Assembly (NCBI GenBank): GCA_937899365.1
Contig: CALBPH010000378.1
Coordinates: 1-14,460 of the forward strand
Reading direction: 5' to 3'
Length of the DNA: 14,460 nucleotides
DNA from: an uncultured Leptolyngbya sp.
GTDB lineage: Bacteria; Cyanobacteriota; Cyanobacteriia; Phormidesmidales; Phormidesmidaceae
This document shows, one piece after another, positions 1 through 7,111 of this stretch. A program made the position numbers and the translations under genes. Below the pieces are notes generated by a model, which ran no database searches, was not told where the DNA came from, and was given only the letters and a program-made list of their open reading frames with translations. How positions within the stretch are numbered: the stretch's first letter is position 1; every line of letters starts with the position of its first letter.

Positions 1-1065
1 GGTGAGCCCTAGTCCCTTGAGGGTGGCTGTGTCGTTGTTCAGGGTCATCATTTCACCCAGGTGCTGATATCTAAAGGCGAGGGGGGGACGACCGGTGAGG
101 GATGCCCAGATATTCCAAGCGGTGTAGTCGGCCTGCTGAAGCGCGGCTTGGGCTGTGGTGGGTACGGTGTGCCCGTCAGCATCTTTACCGTCGGCTAAAT
201 CGCCAAGGGCAAAGATAGTGTCTTGGCCCAAGAGTTGTAGGGTGGGTTGAATTTTGAGCTGCTGACGGTCATTTTTTTCGAAGGGCAGACTGGCCACTAG
301 GGGGTTAACCTGATTGCCTACGGTCCAAAGTACTAGGTCTACGGGGAGAACGTCGGTCTGGTCTTTATATCGTAGCGAGATGGTATCGACTCCGACCTCG
401 GTCACTGTGGTTTCATAGTCAATCCAGATGCCTTTTGCAGTCAGGGCTTCTTGGGCTGCCTTTTGGTTGAACTCTGGGGAATTTTGTAAGATGGCGGTGC
501 CGCGCTCGACAATGCGCAGCCGCCCCCGTTCACCCAGACGTTCTGCTATTTTGCAGGCCAGTTCTACCCCGCTGTAGCCACCGCCCACGACGGCCACACG
601 GATTTTATCGGTGTTGGAGCTTTCGACCTCGCGCAGACCTTCTTTAAGGGTGTAAGCATCATTGAGGGTGCGAAATGCGATCGCATGTTCCTTTACCCCC
701 GGTGCCATGTCCATCGGCGTCTCACCCCCAAGCGCCAAGACCAGTCGGTCGTAGGGCAAGACAGTATCATCCTGTAGGCACACGGTATTAGCGGTGGTAT
801 CAATGCCAGCGACACCACTTTGATGAAATTTGATTCCCGTTCCTGCCAGTAGCTCGGTGTAGGGTGGGGCGATCTCCCAAGTCTGTAACTCATCGGTAAC
901 CAACTCGTATAGCAGTGGGGCAAATACAAACCGATCGCGCTGATCCACCAACGTTATCTCTGGTTTAGCCATTTTGTCCCATGGCAATCGACTCAGGGCC
1001 AGAGCCGTATACAGGCCGCCAAAGCCGCCGCCCAAAATCACCACACGCTGGTTTGATACTGCCAT
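1..1065 (-). CDS. ndbB: NdbB-like type II NAD(P)H dehydrogenase (demethylphylloquinone reductase type), partial
   Basis: This is a single-polypeptide flavoprotein that moves electrons from NAD(P)H to a membrane quinone without pumping protons. The visible 355 residues lack the C-terminus, which lies off the left edge; family members are about 400 aa. An FAD-binding Rossmann motif GGGFGGLYTAL spans residues 12-22. A second, NAD(P)H-binding motif GGGYSGVEL spans 161-169. The flavin-proximal ATG-type motif is TIFALGDLADG at 283-293. The stretch DQRDRFVFAP (41-50) followed by YELVTDELQTWEIAPP (53-68) closely matches, from memory, Synechocystis Slr1743 (NdbB), which reduces demethylphylloquinone in vitamin K1 synthesis. 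That match is why I prefer NdbB over NdbA or NdbC. The start is ATG at 1065; there is no strong Shine-Dalgarno. It lies 79 bp downstream of the GHL10 gene on the same strand, so co-transcription is possible. The family is very secure; the NdbB subtype is likely. Confidence 0.85.
   Translation of the reverse strand, partial: MAVSNQRVVILGGGFGGLYTALALSRLPWDKMAKPEITLVDQRDRFVFAPLLYELVTDELQTWEIAPPYTELLAGTGIKFHQSGVAGIDTTANTVCLQDDTVLPYDRLVLALGGETPMDMAPGVKEHAIAFRTLNDAYTLKEGLREVESSNTDKIRVAVVGGGYSGVELACKIAERLGERGRLRIVERGTAILQNSPEFNQKAAQEALTAKGIWIDYETTVTEVGVDTISLRYKDQTDVLPVDLVLWTVGNQVNPLVASLPFEKNDRQQLKIQPTLQLLGQDTIFALGDLADGKDADGHTVPTTAQAALQQADYTAWNIWASLTGRPPLAFRYQHLGEMMTLNNDTATLKGLGLT
677..684. repeat. 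HIP1 octamer GCGATCGC (first of three)
   Basis: Perfect palindromic GCGATCGC octamers occur here inside ndbB, at 6228-6235 inside the glutathione transferase gene, and at 13627-13634 inside the barrel gene. Chance would give about one per 65 kb, so three in 14 kb is enriched. HIP1 enrichment is a known hallmark of many cyanobacterial genomes and is the best compositional clue to the host lineage. Confidence 0.85.
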
Positions 1066-1075
1066 TGAGCCGTTG

Positions 1076-1102
1076 CTAATAAGGTAAGTTACCGTTTATT
1101 AG
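1076..1102. promoter_or_regulatory. Interrupted dyad in the ndbB leader
   Basis: CTAATAA (1076-1082) is the reverse complement of TTATTAG (1096-1102). Inside it GGTAA (1083-1087) mirrors TTACC (1089-1093), with only a GT bulge breaking the symmetry. The dyad ends about 10 bases upstream of the ndbB ATG. It could be an operator or a 5'-leader hairpin. No transcription factor can be named. Confidence 0.35.
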
Positions 1103-1144
1103 GATAACGCGGCTAGTCAGGGAAGGGGAGAACGAGACCAGTCA

Positions 1145-2347
1145 TTAACCCGCCTCTGCTTGATAGCTATTTCTTTGGGTTGGGGTGGCAAATAGGTGGC
1201 GGAAACTGGCCTGGCGTGTATCAGCTGGTTCGGGTGCATCATCCCAAAGGCTCTCATAGAAAAAGAAGGTCATGCCCAGACCAGAGGCGCGGGCGGCTTT
1301 CACTTTTGACTCAATAAAGCTGAAGGGGACAGGAATGTTACGGAGCCCGGTGAGAATGCCCGCTGCTGTCGGTATTTTTTGCTGAGCTTCCCGAATCGAT
1401 GGGGCGTGCAGCTGATGGCGAAAATCTCCTAAATTATTGCGATAAATTTGCACAATCAGCTCATCAACCCAGCCCTGCCGCACCCAGGTGAGCCAATCTT
1501 GTAACTGTCCCTCATAGGCAAAATCGTAGGGGTTAGGCGCAATTGAGAAAACAATATTACGTCGTCGGGCTTTGAGATCGGCATTGAGGGTTTTAACAAA
1601 TGCGCTCAGCTTATCTGCACGCCACTTTACCCAGTCTGGATTGTGGGGGGCGTTGGGGACGTCCTTGTCGGTTTCCGTTTTGTAAAGCTCGCGAGTATAG
1701 CTGTCGTAGCCAAACTCCACTGGCAAAATAAAATGGTCATCAAACTGCACACCGTCCACATCGTAGCGGCTGATTACTTCCAATAGCATTTGGGTGATAA
1801 ACTGCTGCACCTCTGGCTTGTAAGGATTGAGCCAGACCATATCGCCCCCCTCTCTGCTGGTATCTATACGGCTGCCATTTCTCTTTTGGGTGAGCCAACT
1901 GCTGTGGACAGTGGCTAGCTCAGACGTGGCTGGTGCCATAAATCCAAACTCAAACCAGGGGATAACGGACATTCCTTTTTCGTGGGCTTTAGCCGTCAGC
2001 TCTGCCAGAATGTCGTAATCTTGGATGCCACGCCGGACAAAATGCTGAATCCCTGCCCGTCGAGTCGTGCCGCTCTCAAAAAATGCATACCCTCCGTTCC
2101 AGGCCACAGGATATAGGGTGTTGAAATTAAGTTCAGCTAGCTGGTCGATGGCGCTATGGAGCTTAGGACGGTCCACGAGGACGTCGGTGTCATTGGTGGT
2201 CACCCATACGCCACGAAGCTCTTGGGCTGTGGGGGGCTGCACCATTGCCGTCGCCGGAGTGATGGCGTGGAGCGTAATGACAACAAGTAGGGACAACCCG
2301 AAGAGCAAAAGAGATAGTGGTTTCCAGCGCCAAATGTGTGAGTGCAT
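1145..2347 (-). CDS. Exported GHL10-family glycoside hydrolase-like protein
   Basis: This is a 400-aa protein of the glycosyl-hydrolase-like 10 family (GHL10, formerly DUF187; YngK-like), a TIM-barrel group thought to cleave glycosidic bonds in cell-wall or extracellular polysaccharide. The substrate is not established. An N-terminal hydrophobic segment (residues 10-30) followed by PATA-MVQ near 31-37 looks like a signal peptide or anchor. Family landmarks in order are ELRGVWVTTND at 43-53, WFEFGF at 131-136, the acidic motif DGVQFDDHF at 198-206 (likely active-site region), FSIAPNP at 267-273, VDELIVQIYRNN at 294-305 and FFFYESLW at 361-368. The length fits a single catalytic domain without accessory modules. 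The start is ATG at 2347, followed directly by the basic n-region HSHIWRWK. It is the upstream gene of the ndbB pair, but no functional link to ndbB is obvious. Confidence 0.88.
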   Translation of the reverse strand: MHSHIWRWKPLSLLLFGLSLLVVITLHAITPATAMVQPPTAQELRGVWVTTNDTDVLVDRPKLHSAIDQLAELNFNTLYPVAWNGGYAFFESGTTRRAGIQHFVRRGIQDYDILAELTAKAHEKGMSVIPWFEFGFMAPATSELATVHSSWLTQKRNGSRIDTSREGGDMVWLNPYKPEVQQFITQMLLEVISRYDVDGVQFDDHFILPVEFGYDSYTRELYKTETDKDVPNAPHNPDWVKWRADKLSAFVKTLNADLKARRRNIVFSIAPNPYDFAYEGQLQDWLTWVRQGWVDELIVQIYRNNLGDFRHQLHAPSIREAQQKIPTAAGILTGLRNIPVPFSFIESKVKAARASGLGMTFFFYESLWDDAPEPADTRQASFRHLFATPTQRNSYQAEAG

Positions 2348-2494
2348 AGCGTTTACAAACTATTTTTAGTTTTAACGGGAGGGACTACCCTGCTATGGCG
2401 CAGAGCGGCTCAGTAAAGGAGGGTATAACCGATGTGAGTTTAGTTATTCATGGATGCATTGCCTGTTTCAGCATAGGCAAAGGGGTAACGATAG

Positions 2495-2869
2495 AAAATT
2501 CATCTGATAGGTATTGAGCTGTATTGGTTTAACTGTGGAGTGGCGACTGTGCCTTGCATCCAAGCGTTGGATTTTGGCCAGGGAACTAAATGGGGCTATG
2601 CAATCTTTGCCGTTGCTGATTTAGAGGATGAACCGATCGACGAGATATGCTGTGGGACAGTATTTCGCAGATAAAATCATACCGAGGCTCAGCAACGCTC
2701 AATCTTTTATAGGATTGACAGACTGTTGAATGTGTTAGACTCGGCCCCCGGACCCCGAATGTTGAGGGCTTTGAGTTTGGTCTCCCCAGCATTAGAGAAA
2801 ACCCTACTGTGCCTTGTTGGGAAGACGGAGTGTCTTCCACTGAAGGAGGGCTCGATATTTAGCAGATGA
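2495..2869 (+). pseudogene. Possible degraded gene fragment, unassigned
   Basis: On the plus strand one frame stays open for about 124 codons except for a single TAA at 2672. It has no ATG start and no Shine-Dalgarno. The first half contains ALDFGQGTKWGYAIF (from 2564), which faintly recalls the N-terminal beta-hairpin of RuvC-fold nucleases, where an ALDxG-type strand precedes a GTV-type strand; here CCGTVFRR follows. The second half contains a helix-like run RIDRLLNVLDS. The other strand is also open across 2586-2840, so chance cannot be excluded. I treat it as a tentative remnant, not as a gene. Confidence 0.22.
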
Positions 2870-2911
2870 TTAGGACCCTCTGTTTAGTCTAGAGATGGCC
2901 AGCCTGCAAAG

Positions 2912-2974
2912 CGTTAGAACTCGATGAGATCTTTCTCGGTTCGAGACCGAGTCTCAATGCTCAGCTATCTAACG
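2912..2974. other. Nested hairpin element with TTTTAT on its plus-strand side
   Basis: Three stems nest within 63 bases. The outer stem is CGTTAGA (2912-2918) with TCTAACG (2968-2974). The middle stem is TGAGA (2925-2929) with TCTCA (2952-2956). The apical stem is CTCGG (2935-2939) with CCGAG (2947-2951), closing a TTCGAGA loop. TTTTAT follows the outer stem on the plus strand, so a plus-strand terminator is one reading. A structured RNA or a mobile-element end hairpin are others. It sits 62 bases past the TPR stop codon. Confidence 0.45.
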
Positions 2975-3036
2975 TTTTATCGAGGGGCTGTATTTGCCAA
3001 CCCTAGCCTTTTATTGTCTCATGAAAAAGCCCTGAC

Positions 3037-4986
3037 TTAGCCCCGGCCAAATCCTAACTGTCGCATTAATGGATGGTCCTGCACCATGGGCAACATTTCT
3101 TGAAACCAGAGACGGGCCATGGCTTCTTGACCCTGCAGCATTAATAACCGACTGCGAGTTAACATCAGACCCACAAATTCATCCGCAGTCAACTTAGACC
3201 GTTGTAACAACCCATCTAGAACAGTTTCAGCTGCGTCTAAATTCTCTTCTTCCAGATAGAGTTGAGCCATGGCTACCCGGCTATCCACATCCTCTGGATG
3301 CTGATCAATAATCTGTTGTGTCAGCTGACGAGATTCTGCTAGTTTGCCCTGGTGGGTGTAGGCCAGGGCCAAATTATTGAGTAATTCAGGATTGTTAGGC
3401 TCTAGTTCTAAGGCCTGTTTCAAATAGTCTTCAGCTGTTGTTGCTGCTTTAGAAGACTCCAGCGCAATCTTTTTCATGGCCTTGTCTAAAAGCTCATCTG
3501 CCTCGGGCGACTCAACTGTTGGCGATTCTGGCACCAGTTCATAGGTGACTAATAGCAAGTTTTCGTGCCACTCTCCCTGGAGCCAGAGTCGATTGGTCGT
3601 TAGCTGATGATGACGTGCCAGATAGGATGCCAGATGATATCGCTGAGCATCACTCCCATAGGTTCCTACCACAAACTCATTCAGTGCTGCCAAATGGGGT
3701 TCACTTGGATGACTTTTTGCAATTGCCATGGCCAGCATACGTGCCCTTGGGCTACCTCGCTTGAGCCATACGGGTACTAGCTGATTAATAAATGGATAGT
3801 CTGCTAGTAGGGTTTCTACGGCTGTCACTAAAGCAGGATGGGGCGTACGCTCGGGTGTCAGGGCCAGGGCCACCTGACGCAGGTCTTGATATGCGCCATT
3901 TTCTACCCAGCTATTAAGCTCAAACGGCCATGGCCCTTCTTTAAAGGTGGAGGCCATGTCAAAATCGTCCAGGTTTTCCTGAGCCACTTCCATGTCAGGA
4001 TATAGCTCCAGTGCCAGTTTCCACTGTTTTCTGGCGGCTACTGGGTCCCCCTGACGCACTAGGGCCACCGCCACAAGATGATGGAACAGACCTGTCACAA
4101 CCGGTCGATTCTCTTTCTCTGGGTCCGGTGGGACGGTTGCTAGCAAGTCTGTGATGGCCGTGGTGTCATCTAAATAGGCCAGTGCCTCTGCCTTACGGGT
4201 TAGATCATTGGGCTCAGTGCTAGTGTTGGCTAGCAGATGAATTTTGTGGGTTTCAGCTTCATCAAAGCGGCCTCGCAAACAGAGGAACCGGACTAGATTT
4301 GCTCGCAGAAGACTGCTGTCGAGATTTGATTCTAATGTGGTTTGTAGGGTTGAGATCGCATCCTCGTACTGGTCATTGGCCATATAGGCGAGGGCCAAGC
4401 TATTGTGACCAGGAATAAAATCAGCCCGTTGTTCTATCAGTGTTTGGGCTGTCTTAATAGCTTTGTGGGCTTGGCCAATTTCCGTATAGGCCCGTGTCCG
4501 TTCATAGAGAATTCCCAATTCCCAATCCTCTGGATAGCTCAGCCCTATGGAAGCCAGCACATCTGAGATATTAGGCTCAATCATGGCTAAATGTTCTTTG
4601 CCTTCGACGCTACCGGTATGTTCGGGCCAGCGCTCAATTGCATAGCGATATTGTTGTATGCCTAATAAAGGGTAGTAGTTGAGCACATAGGCATAGCCCA
4701 ATAAAAAATTAACCCGAGCATCGTTGGGCTTAATGGCCAAAAACTCTTCACATACGGCCAGATATTGGTGTAATTGCCCTAACTCGTAATGTACCTCTAT
4801 CAGATGGGCCAAAACCTCTAAATTGTCAGCATGAGACTCCTTTAGCCTGATCAAAAGAGAATAGGCATCTAACCACTGCTCCCGTCGAATCAGCGCTTCC
4901 GCTTGTGCTAAGTCCGTTGCTAGGGACTGACTGCCAAATCCACGGGCTAGGACGGTTTGCTTTTTCTTTTTGGTTTTCTTAGCCAT
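3037..4986 (-). CDS. Large cytosolic TPR-repeat protein
   Basis: This 649-aa protein is made of tetratricopeptide-type helical hairpins, which usually serve as protein-docking scaffolds. There is no signal peptide or membrane segment. The N-terminus is a lysine-rich tail (MAKKTKKKKQ) that could contact nucleic acid or membrane phospholipid. An N-terminal TPR block covers about residues 25-120, a second about 155-250, and a canonical pair about 517-595, including ALELEPNNPELLNNLALAY near 525-543. The central region (about 300-480) is less regular but rich in helical hairpins and Trp/Phe. It contains GPWPFELNSW at 351-360, which may be a family-specific segment. The start is ATG at 4986. It is flanked by a divergent gene on one side and a long spacer on the other, so it is probably monocistronic. 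I recognise the fold but not a specific named family; partner and pathway are unknown. Confidence 0.85.
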   Translation of the reverse strand: MAKKTKKKKQTVLARGFGSQSLATDLAQAEALIRREQWLDAYSLLIRLKESHADNLEVLAHLIEVHYELGQLHQYLAVCEEFLAIKPNDARVNFLLGYAYVLNYYPLLGIQQYRYAIERWPEHTGSVEGKEHLAMIEPNISDVLASIGLSYPEDWELGILYERTRAYTEIGQAHKAIKTAQTLIEQRADFIPGHNSLALAYMANDQYEDAISTLQTTLESNLDSSLLRANLVRFLCLRGRFDEAETHKIHLLANTSTEPNDLTRKAEALAYLDDTTAITDLLATVPPDPEKENRPVVTGLFHHLVAVALVRQGDPVAARKQWKLALELYPDMEVAQENLDDFDMASTFKEGPWPFELNSWVENGAYQDLRQVALALTPERTPHPALVTAVETLLADYPFINQLVPVWLKRGSPRARMLAMAIAKSHPSEPHLAALNEFVVGTYGSDAQRYHLASYLARHHQLTTNRLWLQGEWHENLLLVTYELVPESPTVESPEADELLDKAMKKIALESSKAATTAEDYLKQALELEPNNPELLNNLALAYTHQGKLAESRQLTQQIIDQHPEDVDSRVAMAQLYLEEENLDAAETVLDGLLQRSKLTADEFVGLMLTRSRLLMLQGQEAMARLWFQEMLPMVQDHPLMRQLGFGRG

Positions 4987-5315
4987 TGGGCATTACTGGT
5001 AGATTCATTCACTGTAGGGGCAAGTGATTCCTTTAATCCCAAAGATTTAGAAAATATATAATATGCGATTTTGCTGATCCTCGGGAGGATGTTGTCTCAG
5101 AGCTGTTGGTTTAATGCCAGAGGGCTAAATACATGTGGCCATTGGCTATGTTGTATCCGTCAGGGTAGTTAGGTCAATGGATATCCTTGAAAACCTTGCA
5201 TGACGACAGCTAACCTGATGCGCATTGACGTTGGCGTTGCCTCTTCTTTGGAGATACGTATCCGCCGATGGCTAGTCAATTGCTATAAATACAGAGAGGG
5301 TTCTCTTGCTTGTCC
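4987..5315. promoter_or_regulatory. Divergent promoter region between the TPR and cyclo-ligase-like genes
   Basis: No gene is seen in these 329 bases. For the minus-strand TPR gene, the AT-rich tract around 5051-5064 offers TATTAT/TATATT as a -10. An ATCCTC-GG-GAGGAT dyad lies at 5077-5090 and could be an operator. For the plus-strand gene, TATAAAT at 5284-5290 is a -10 candidate and AGAGAGGG at 5293-5300 is purine-rich, as a ribosome binding site would be. The right half is occupied by the interspersed repeat at 5228-5287. Confidence 0.45.
5228..5287 (-). repeat. Interspersed dyad repeat, copy B
   Basis: Read on the minus strand, this begins TATAGCAATT and ends ACGCCAACGT. Its last 36 bases (5263 down to 5228) match copy A at 13034-13069 in 31 positions, and all five differences are transitions. 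It holds a perfect palindrome GATACGTATC (5253-5262) followed by TCTCCAAAGAAGA. It carries about 11 more bases than copy A between the TATAGCAAT end and the core. Weaker similarity continues to about 5205. Its outer end supplies TATA of the putative -10 box at 5284-5290. Confidence 0.65.
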
Positions 5316-6122
5316 ATGTCTACTTCAACTTGGTCTGGTCGTCATAGGGACAAAGACGCACTGCGGCAGCGTATTTGGTCCACGCTTAAAAAACATCAGG
5401 CCACTCGTCGCGATCCGGTGGGTCATATTCCTAATTTTATTGGCGCTGAGATAGCTGCTGAACGTCTGGCTAAAACCGATCTATGGCAAGGGGCGCAGGT
5501 TGTTAAATGTAATCCTGATTCGCCCCATACGGCGGTGCGATTACGGGCGTTGGTCGATGGTAAAACCCTATATATGGCGGTGCCCCGCCTCTCTCGCAAA
5601 AAATGTTTTGTTGAATTGACAGCGGCAGTCCTCAAACAAAAAGATATTGCGTTAGAAGAGGCTGCAACCATGGGCGGTGCTATGCGCCATGGTCGGTTAG
5701 TTGCCTTTGGCGAAATGCAGGCCGTTGATTTGGTTGTCGTAGGCTGTGTTGCCGTTGCTTCTAACGGCGGTCGTACCGGGAAAGGGGCGGGCTTTGCTGA
5801 TTTAGAACTGGCGATGCTGTCGGAATATAAGCTGCTGATTGAGAATACCCCCATTGTCACGACCGTCCACGATTTACAGATTGTCGATGCTAGGGAGCTG
5901 CCCATGCAGCCCCATGACTGGGGGGTAGACTTAGTGGTGACCCCGACGCAGTGCTTGATCACCGAAAATAATCATCCCAAACCGGCTGGCTTGGATTGGA
6001 ATACCCTTCAACCGGAGCAAATTGCCAGTATTCCGATTCTACGAGCCTGGTCTAGCCTCCAGCGATCAATTAAACCCGCAACATTACAAACCTGTTTATG
6101 GCGTTACCCCCTAGTTTGCTGA
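5316..6122 (+). CDS. 5-formyltetrahydrofolate cyclo-ligase-like protein (COG0212 paralogue)
   Basis: This 268-aa protein has the 5-FCL/MTHFS NagB-RpiA-like fold. True 5-FCL uses ATP to convert 5-formyl-THF to 5,10-methenyl-THF. The N-terminal region has ALRQRIWSTL (about residues 15-24) and the signature DPVGHIPNFIGAEIAAERL (about 33-51). GGRTGKGAGFADLE at 151-164 occupies the place of the GxGxGYYD-type motif, but the tyrosine pair is replaced by Phe-Ala. That pattern and the length (canonical enzymes are about 190 aa) point to the COG0212 paralogue group found in cyanobacteria and plants. From memory, this group has been linked by comparative genomics to thiamin metabolism rather than to 5-FCL activity. 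I chose ATG 5316. An in-frame TTG at 5310 sits at better spacing (9 bases) from AGAGAGGG and would add two residues. The 3' end overlaps the next gene by 25 bp. Confidence 0.82.
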   Translation: MSTSTWSGRHRDKDALRQRIWSTLKKHQATRRDPVGHIPNFIGAEIAAERLAKTDLWQGAQVVKCNPDSPHTAVRLRALVDGKTLYMAVPRLSRKKCFVELTAAVLKQKDIALEEAATMGGAMRHGRLVAFGEMQAVDLVVVGCVAVASNGGRTGKGAGFADLELAMLSEYKLLIENTPIVTTVHDLQIVDARELPMQPHDWGVDLVVTPTQCLITENNHPKPAGLDWNTLQPEQIASIPILRAWSSLQRSIKPATLQTCLWRYPLVC

Positions 6123-7084
6123 TTCGTACGGCCAAAACAATCTGGACTACCCTCTGGCGTACCATGATGTCCCAGATGGCTCCTAGCGATAAAGCCGGCA
6201 ACTATCAGCGGCCAAAGAGTGTGTTTTGCGATCGCATCCCCTCAGGCCAATATCCAGCTGCGCCCAATCGCTATCGGCTAATTGTGGGTATGGGGTGCCC
6301 CTGGGCCCATCGCACTCTGATTGTTCGCGCCCTCAAAGGCTTAGATACGGCCATTGCAGTGACGATTGTGTCTCCCTCAGGCAATGAAGGTTGCTGGGTA
6401 TTTGATCACCCTTCCGAGCAAGACTCCCTGAGCTGTCGTACGTTGCCTCAGTTTTATGCCAAAACCCAAAAGGGGTATCAGGGACGAGCCACAGTTCCTG
6501 CCCTATGGGATAGCCAAACCAATACAATTGTTAACAATGAGAGCGCTGAAATTATCGATATTTTGAACGCAGCTTTTAATGAATGCGCTCCCCAACCCGA
6601 TCTGAATCTTTATCCGGTTGAGTTGCAACGTGAAATTGATCGATGGAATACCCTCATTTATAGCGCCATAAATAATGGAGTTTACCGCTGTGGGTTTGCC
6701 CAAACCCAGACCGCTTACGAAGCTGCCTGTAATGAGCTGTTTGATACTCTAGATGTCATTGATACAGCCTTAGCGACCCAGCGTTACCTCTGTGGTGAGC
6801 GGCTAACTCTGGCAGATATCCGCTTATTTACCACCTTGATTCGTTTTGATGTTGCCTACTATGGTCTCTTTAAGTGCAACCGGCATCGTATCGCTGAGTA
6901 TAAGCACCTCAGCGGCTATGTTCGAGATATTTATCAACTGCCTGGTGTCGCTGATACGTGCGACGTAGAGGCCATTAAACGAGACTATTTTGGCAACCTG
7001 TTTCCTTTAAATCCAGGCGGCATCATCCCTCTGGGGCCAGACTTAAACAGTTTAGACGTTCCCCATGGCCGTGAAAATATATGA
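6098..7084 (+). CDS. Xi-class glutathione transferase (glutathionyl-hydroquinone reductase)
   Basis: This 328-aa, YqjG/ECM4-type enzyme uses a cysteine to strip glutathione from glutathionyl-hydroquinones, giving free hydroquinone and GSSG; it is expected in the cytosol. The catalytic cysteine is C67 in GMGCPWAHR (64-72), the diagnostic Xi-class motif. The thioredoxin-like domain runs to about 155, with VNNES at 145-149 as the glutathione-contacting turn. The helical C-terminal domain shows NNGVYRCGFA (192-201), LTLADIRLF (236-244), YYGLFKCN (254-261) and NPGGIIPLGP (305-314), all as expected for the class. Length is normal and all key residues are present. The start at ATG 6098 lies inside the upstream reading frame with no clear Shine-Dalgarno, suggesting translational coupling. 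ATGs at 6164 and 6167 are alternatives, but the upstream residues fit the family N-terminus. Confidence 0.92.
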   Translation: MALPPSLLIRTAKTIWTTLWRTMMSQMAPSDKAGNYQRPKSVFCDRIPSGQYPAAPNRYRLIVGMGCPWAHRTLIVRALKGLDTAIAVTIVSPSGNEGCWVFDHPSEQDSLSCRTLPQFYAKTQKGYQGRATVPALWDSQTNTIVNNESAEIIDILNAAFNECAPQPDLNLYPVELQREIDRWNTLIYSAINNGVYRCGFAQTQTAYEAACNELFDTLDVIDTALATQRYLCGERLTLADIRLFTTLIRFDVAYYGLFKCNRHRIAEYKHLSGYVRDIYQLPGVADTCDVEAIKRDYFGNLFPLNPGGIIPLGPDLNSLDVPHGRENI

Positions 7085-7111
7085 TTTTAAATATGATTTA
7101 GAGAGCGGTCC

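Larger units (their letters stand above)
2348..3036. other. 689-bp spacer without an intact gene
   Basis: This separates two minus-strand genes. It must hold the promoter of the GHL10 gene near its left end and the 3' region of the TPR gene at its right. In between are the degraded coding-like tract (2495-2869) and the nested hairpin (2912-2974), listed separately. I found no recognisable start-to-stop gene, tRNA or insertion-sequence terminal repeats. Confidence 0.6.

Noticed and set aside
2586..2840. An 84-codon minus-strand open frame in the GHL10-TPR spacer
   Set aside because: No ribosome binding site or family resemblance; the tract is also open on the other strand, so neither reading is convincing as an intact gene.
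2887..2960. A possible tRNA, because CTCGG-TTCGAGA-CCGAG looks like a T-arm
   Set aside because: The bases following the arm (TCTCAAT) have no complementary acceptor strand upstream at the right distance, and no D-arm or anticodon arm can be drawn.
5077..5090. ATCCTC-GG-GAGGAT as an intrinsic terminator
   Set aside because: The loop is too small in the full pairing, there is no T-run after it, and it lies upstream of both divergent genes.
5423..5962. A 179-codon minus-strand open frame inside the cyclo-ligase-like gene
   Set aside because: It lies wholly antisense to a gene with clear family motifs and its translation has no domain-like features.
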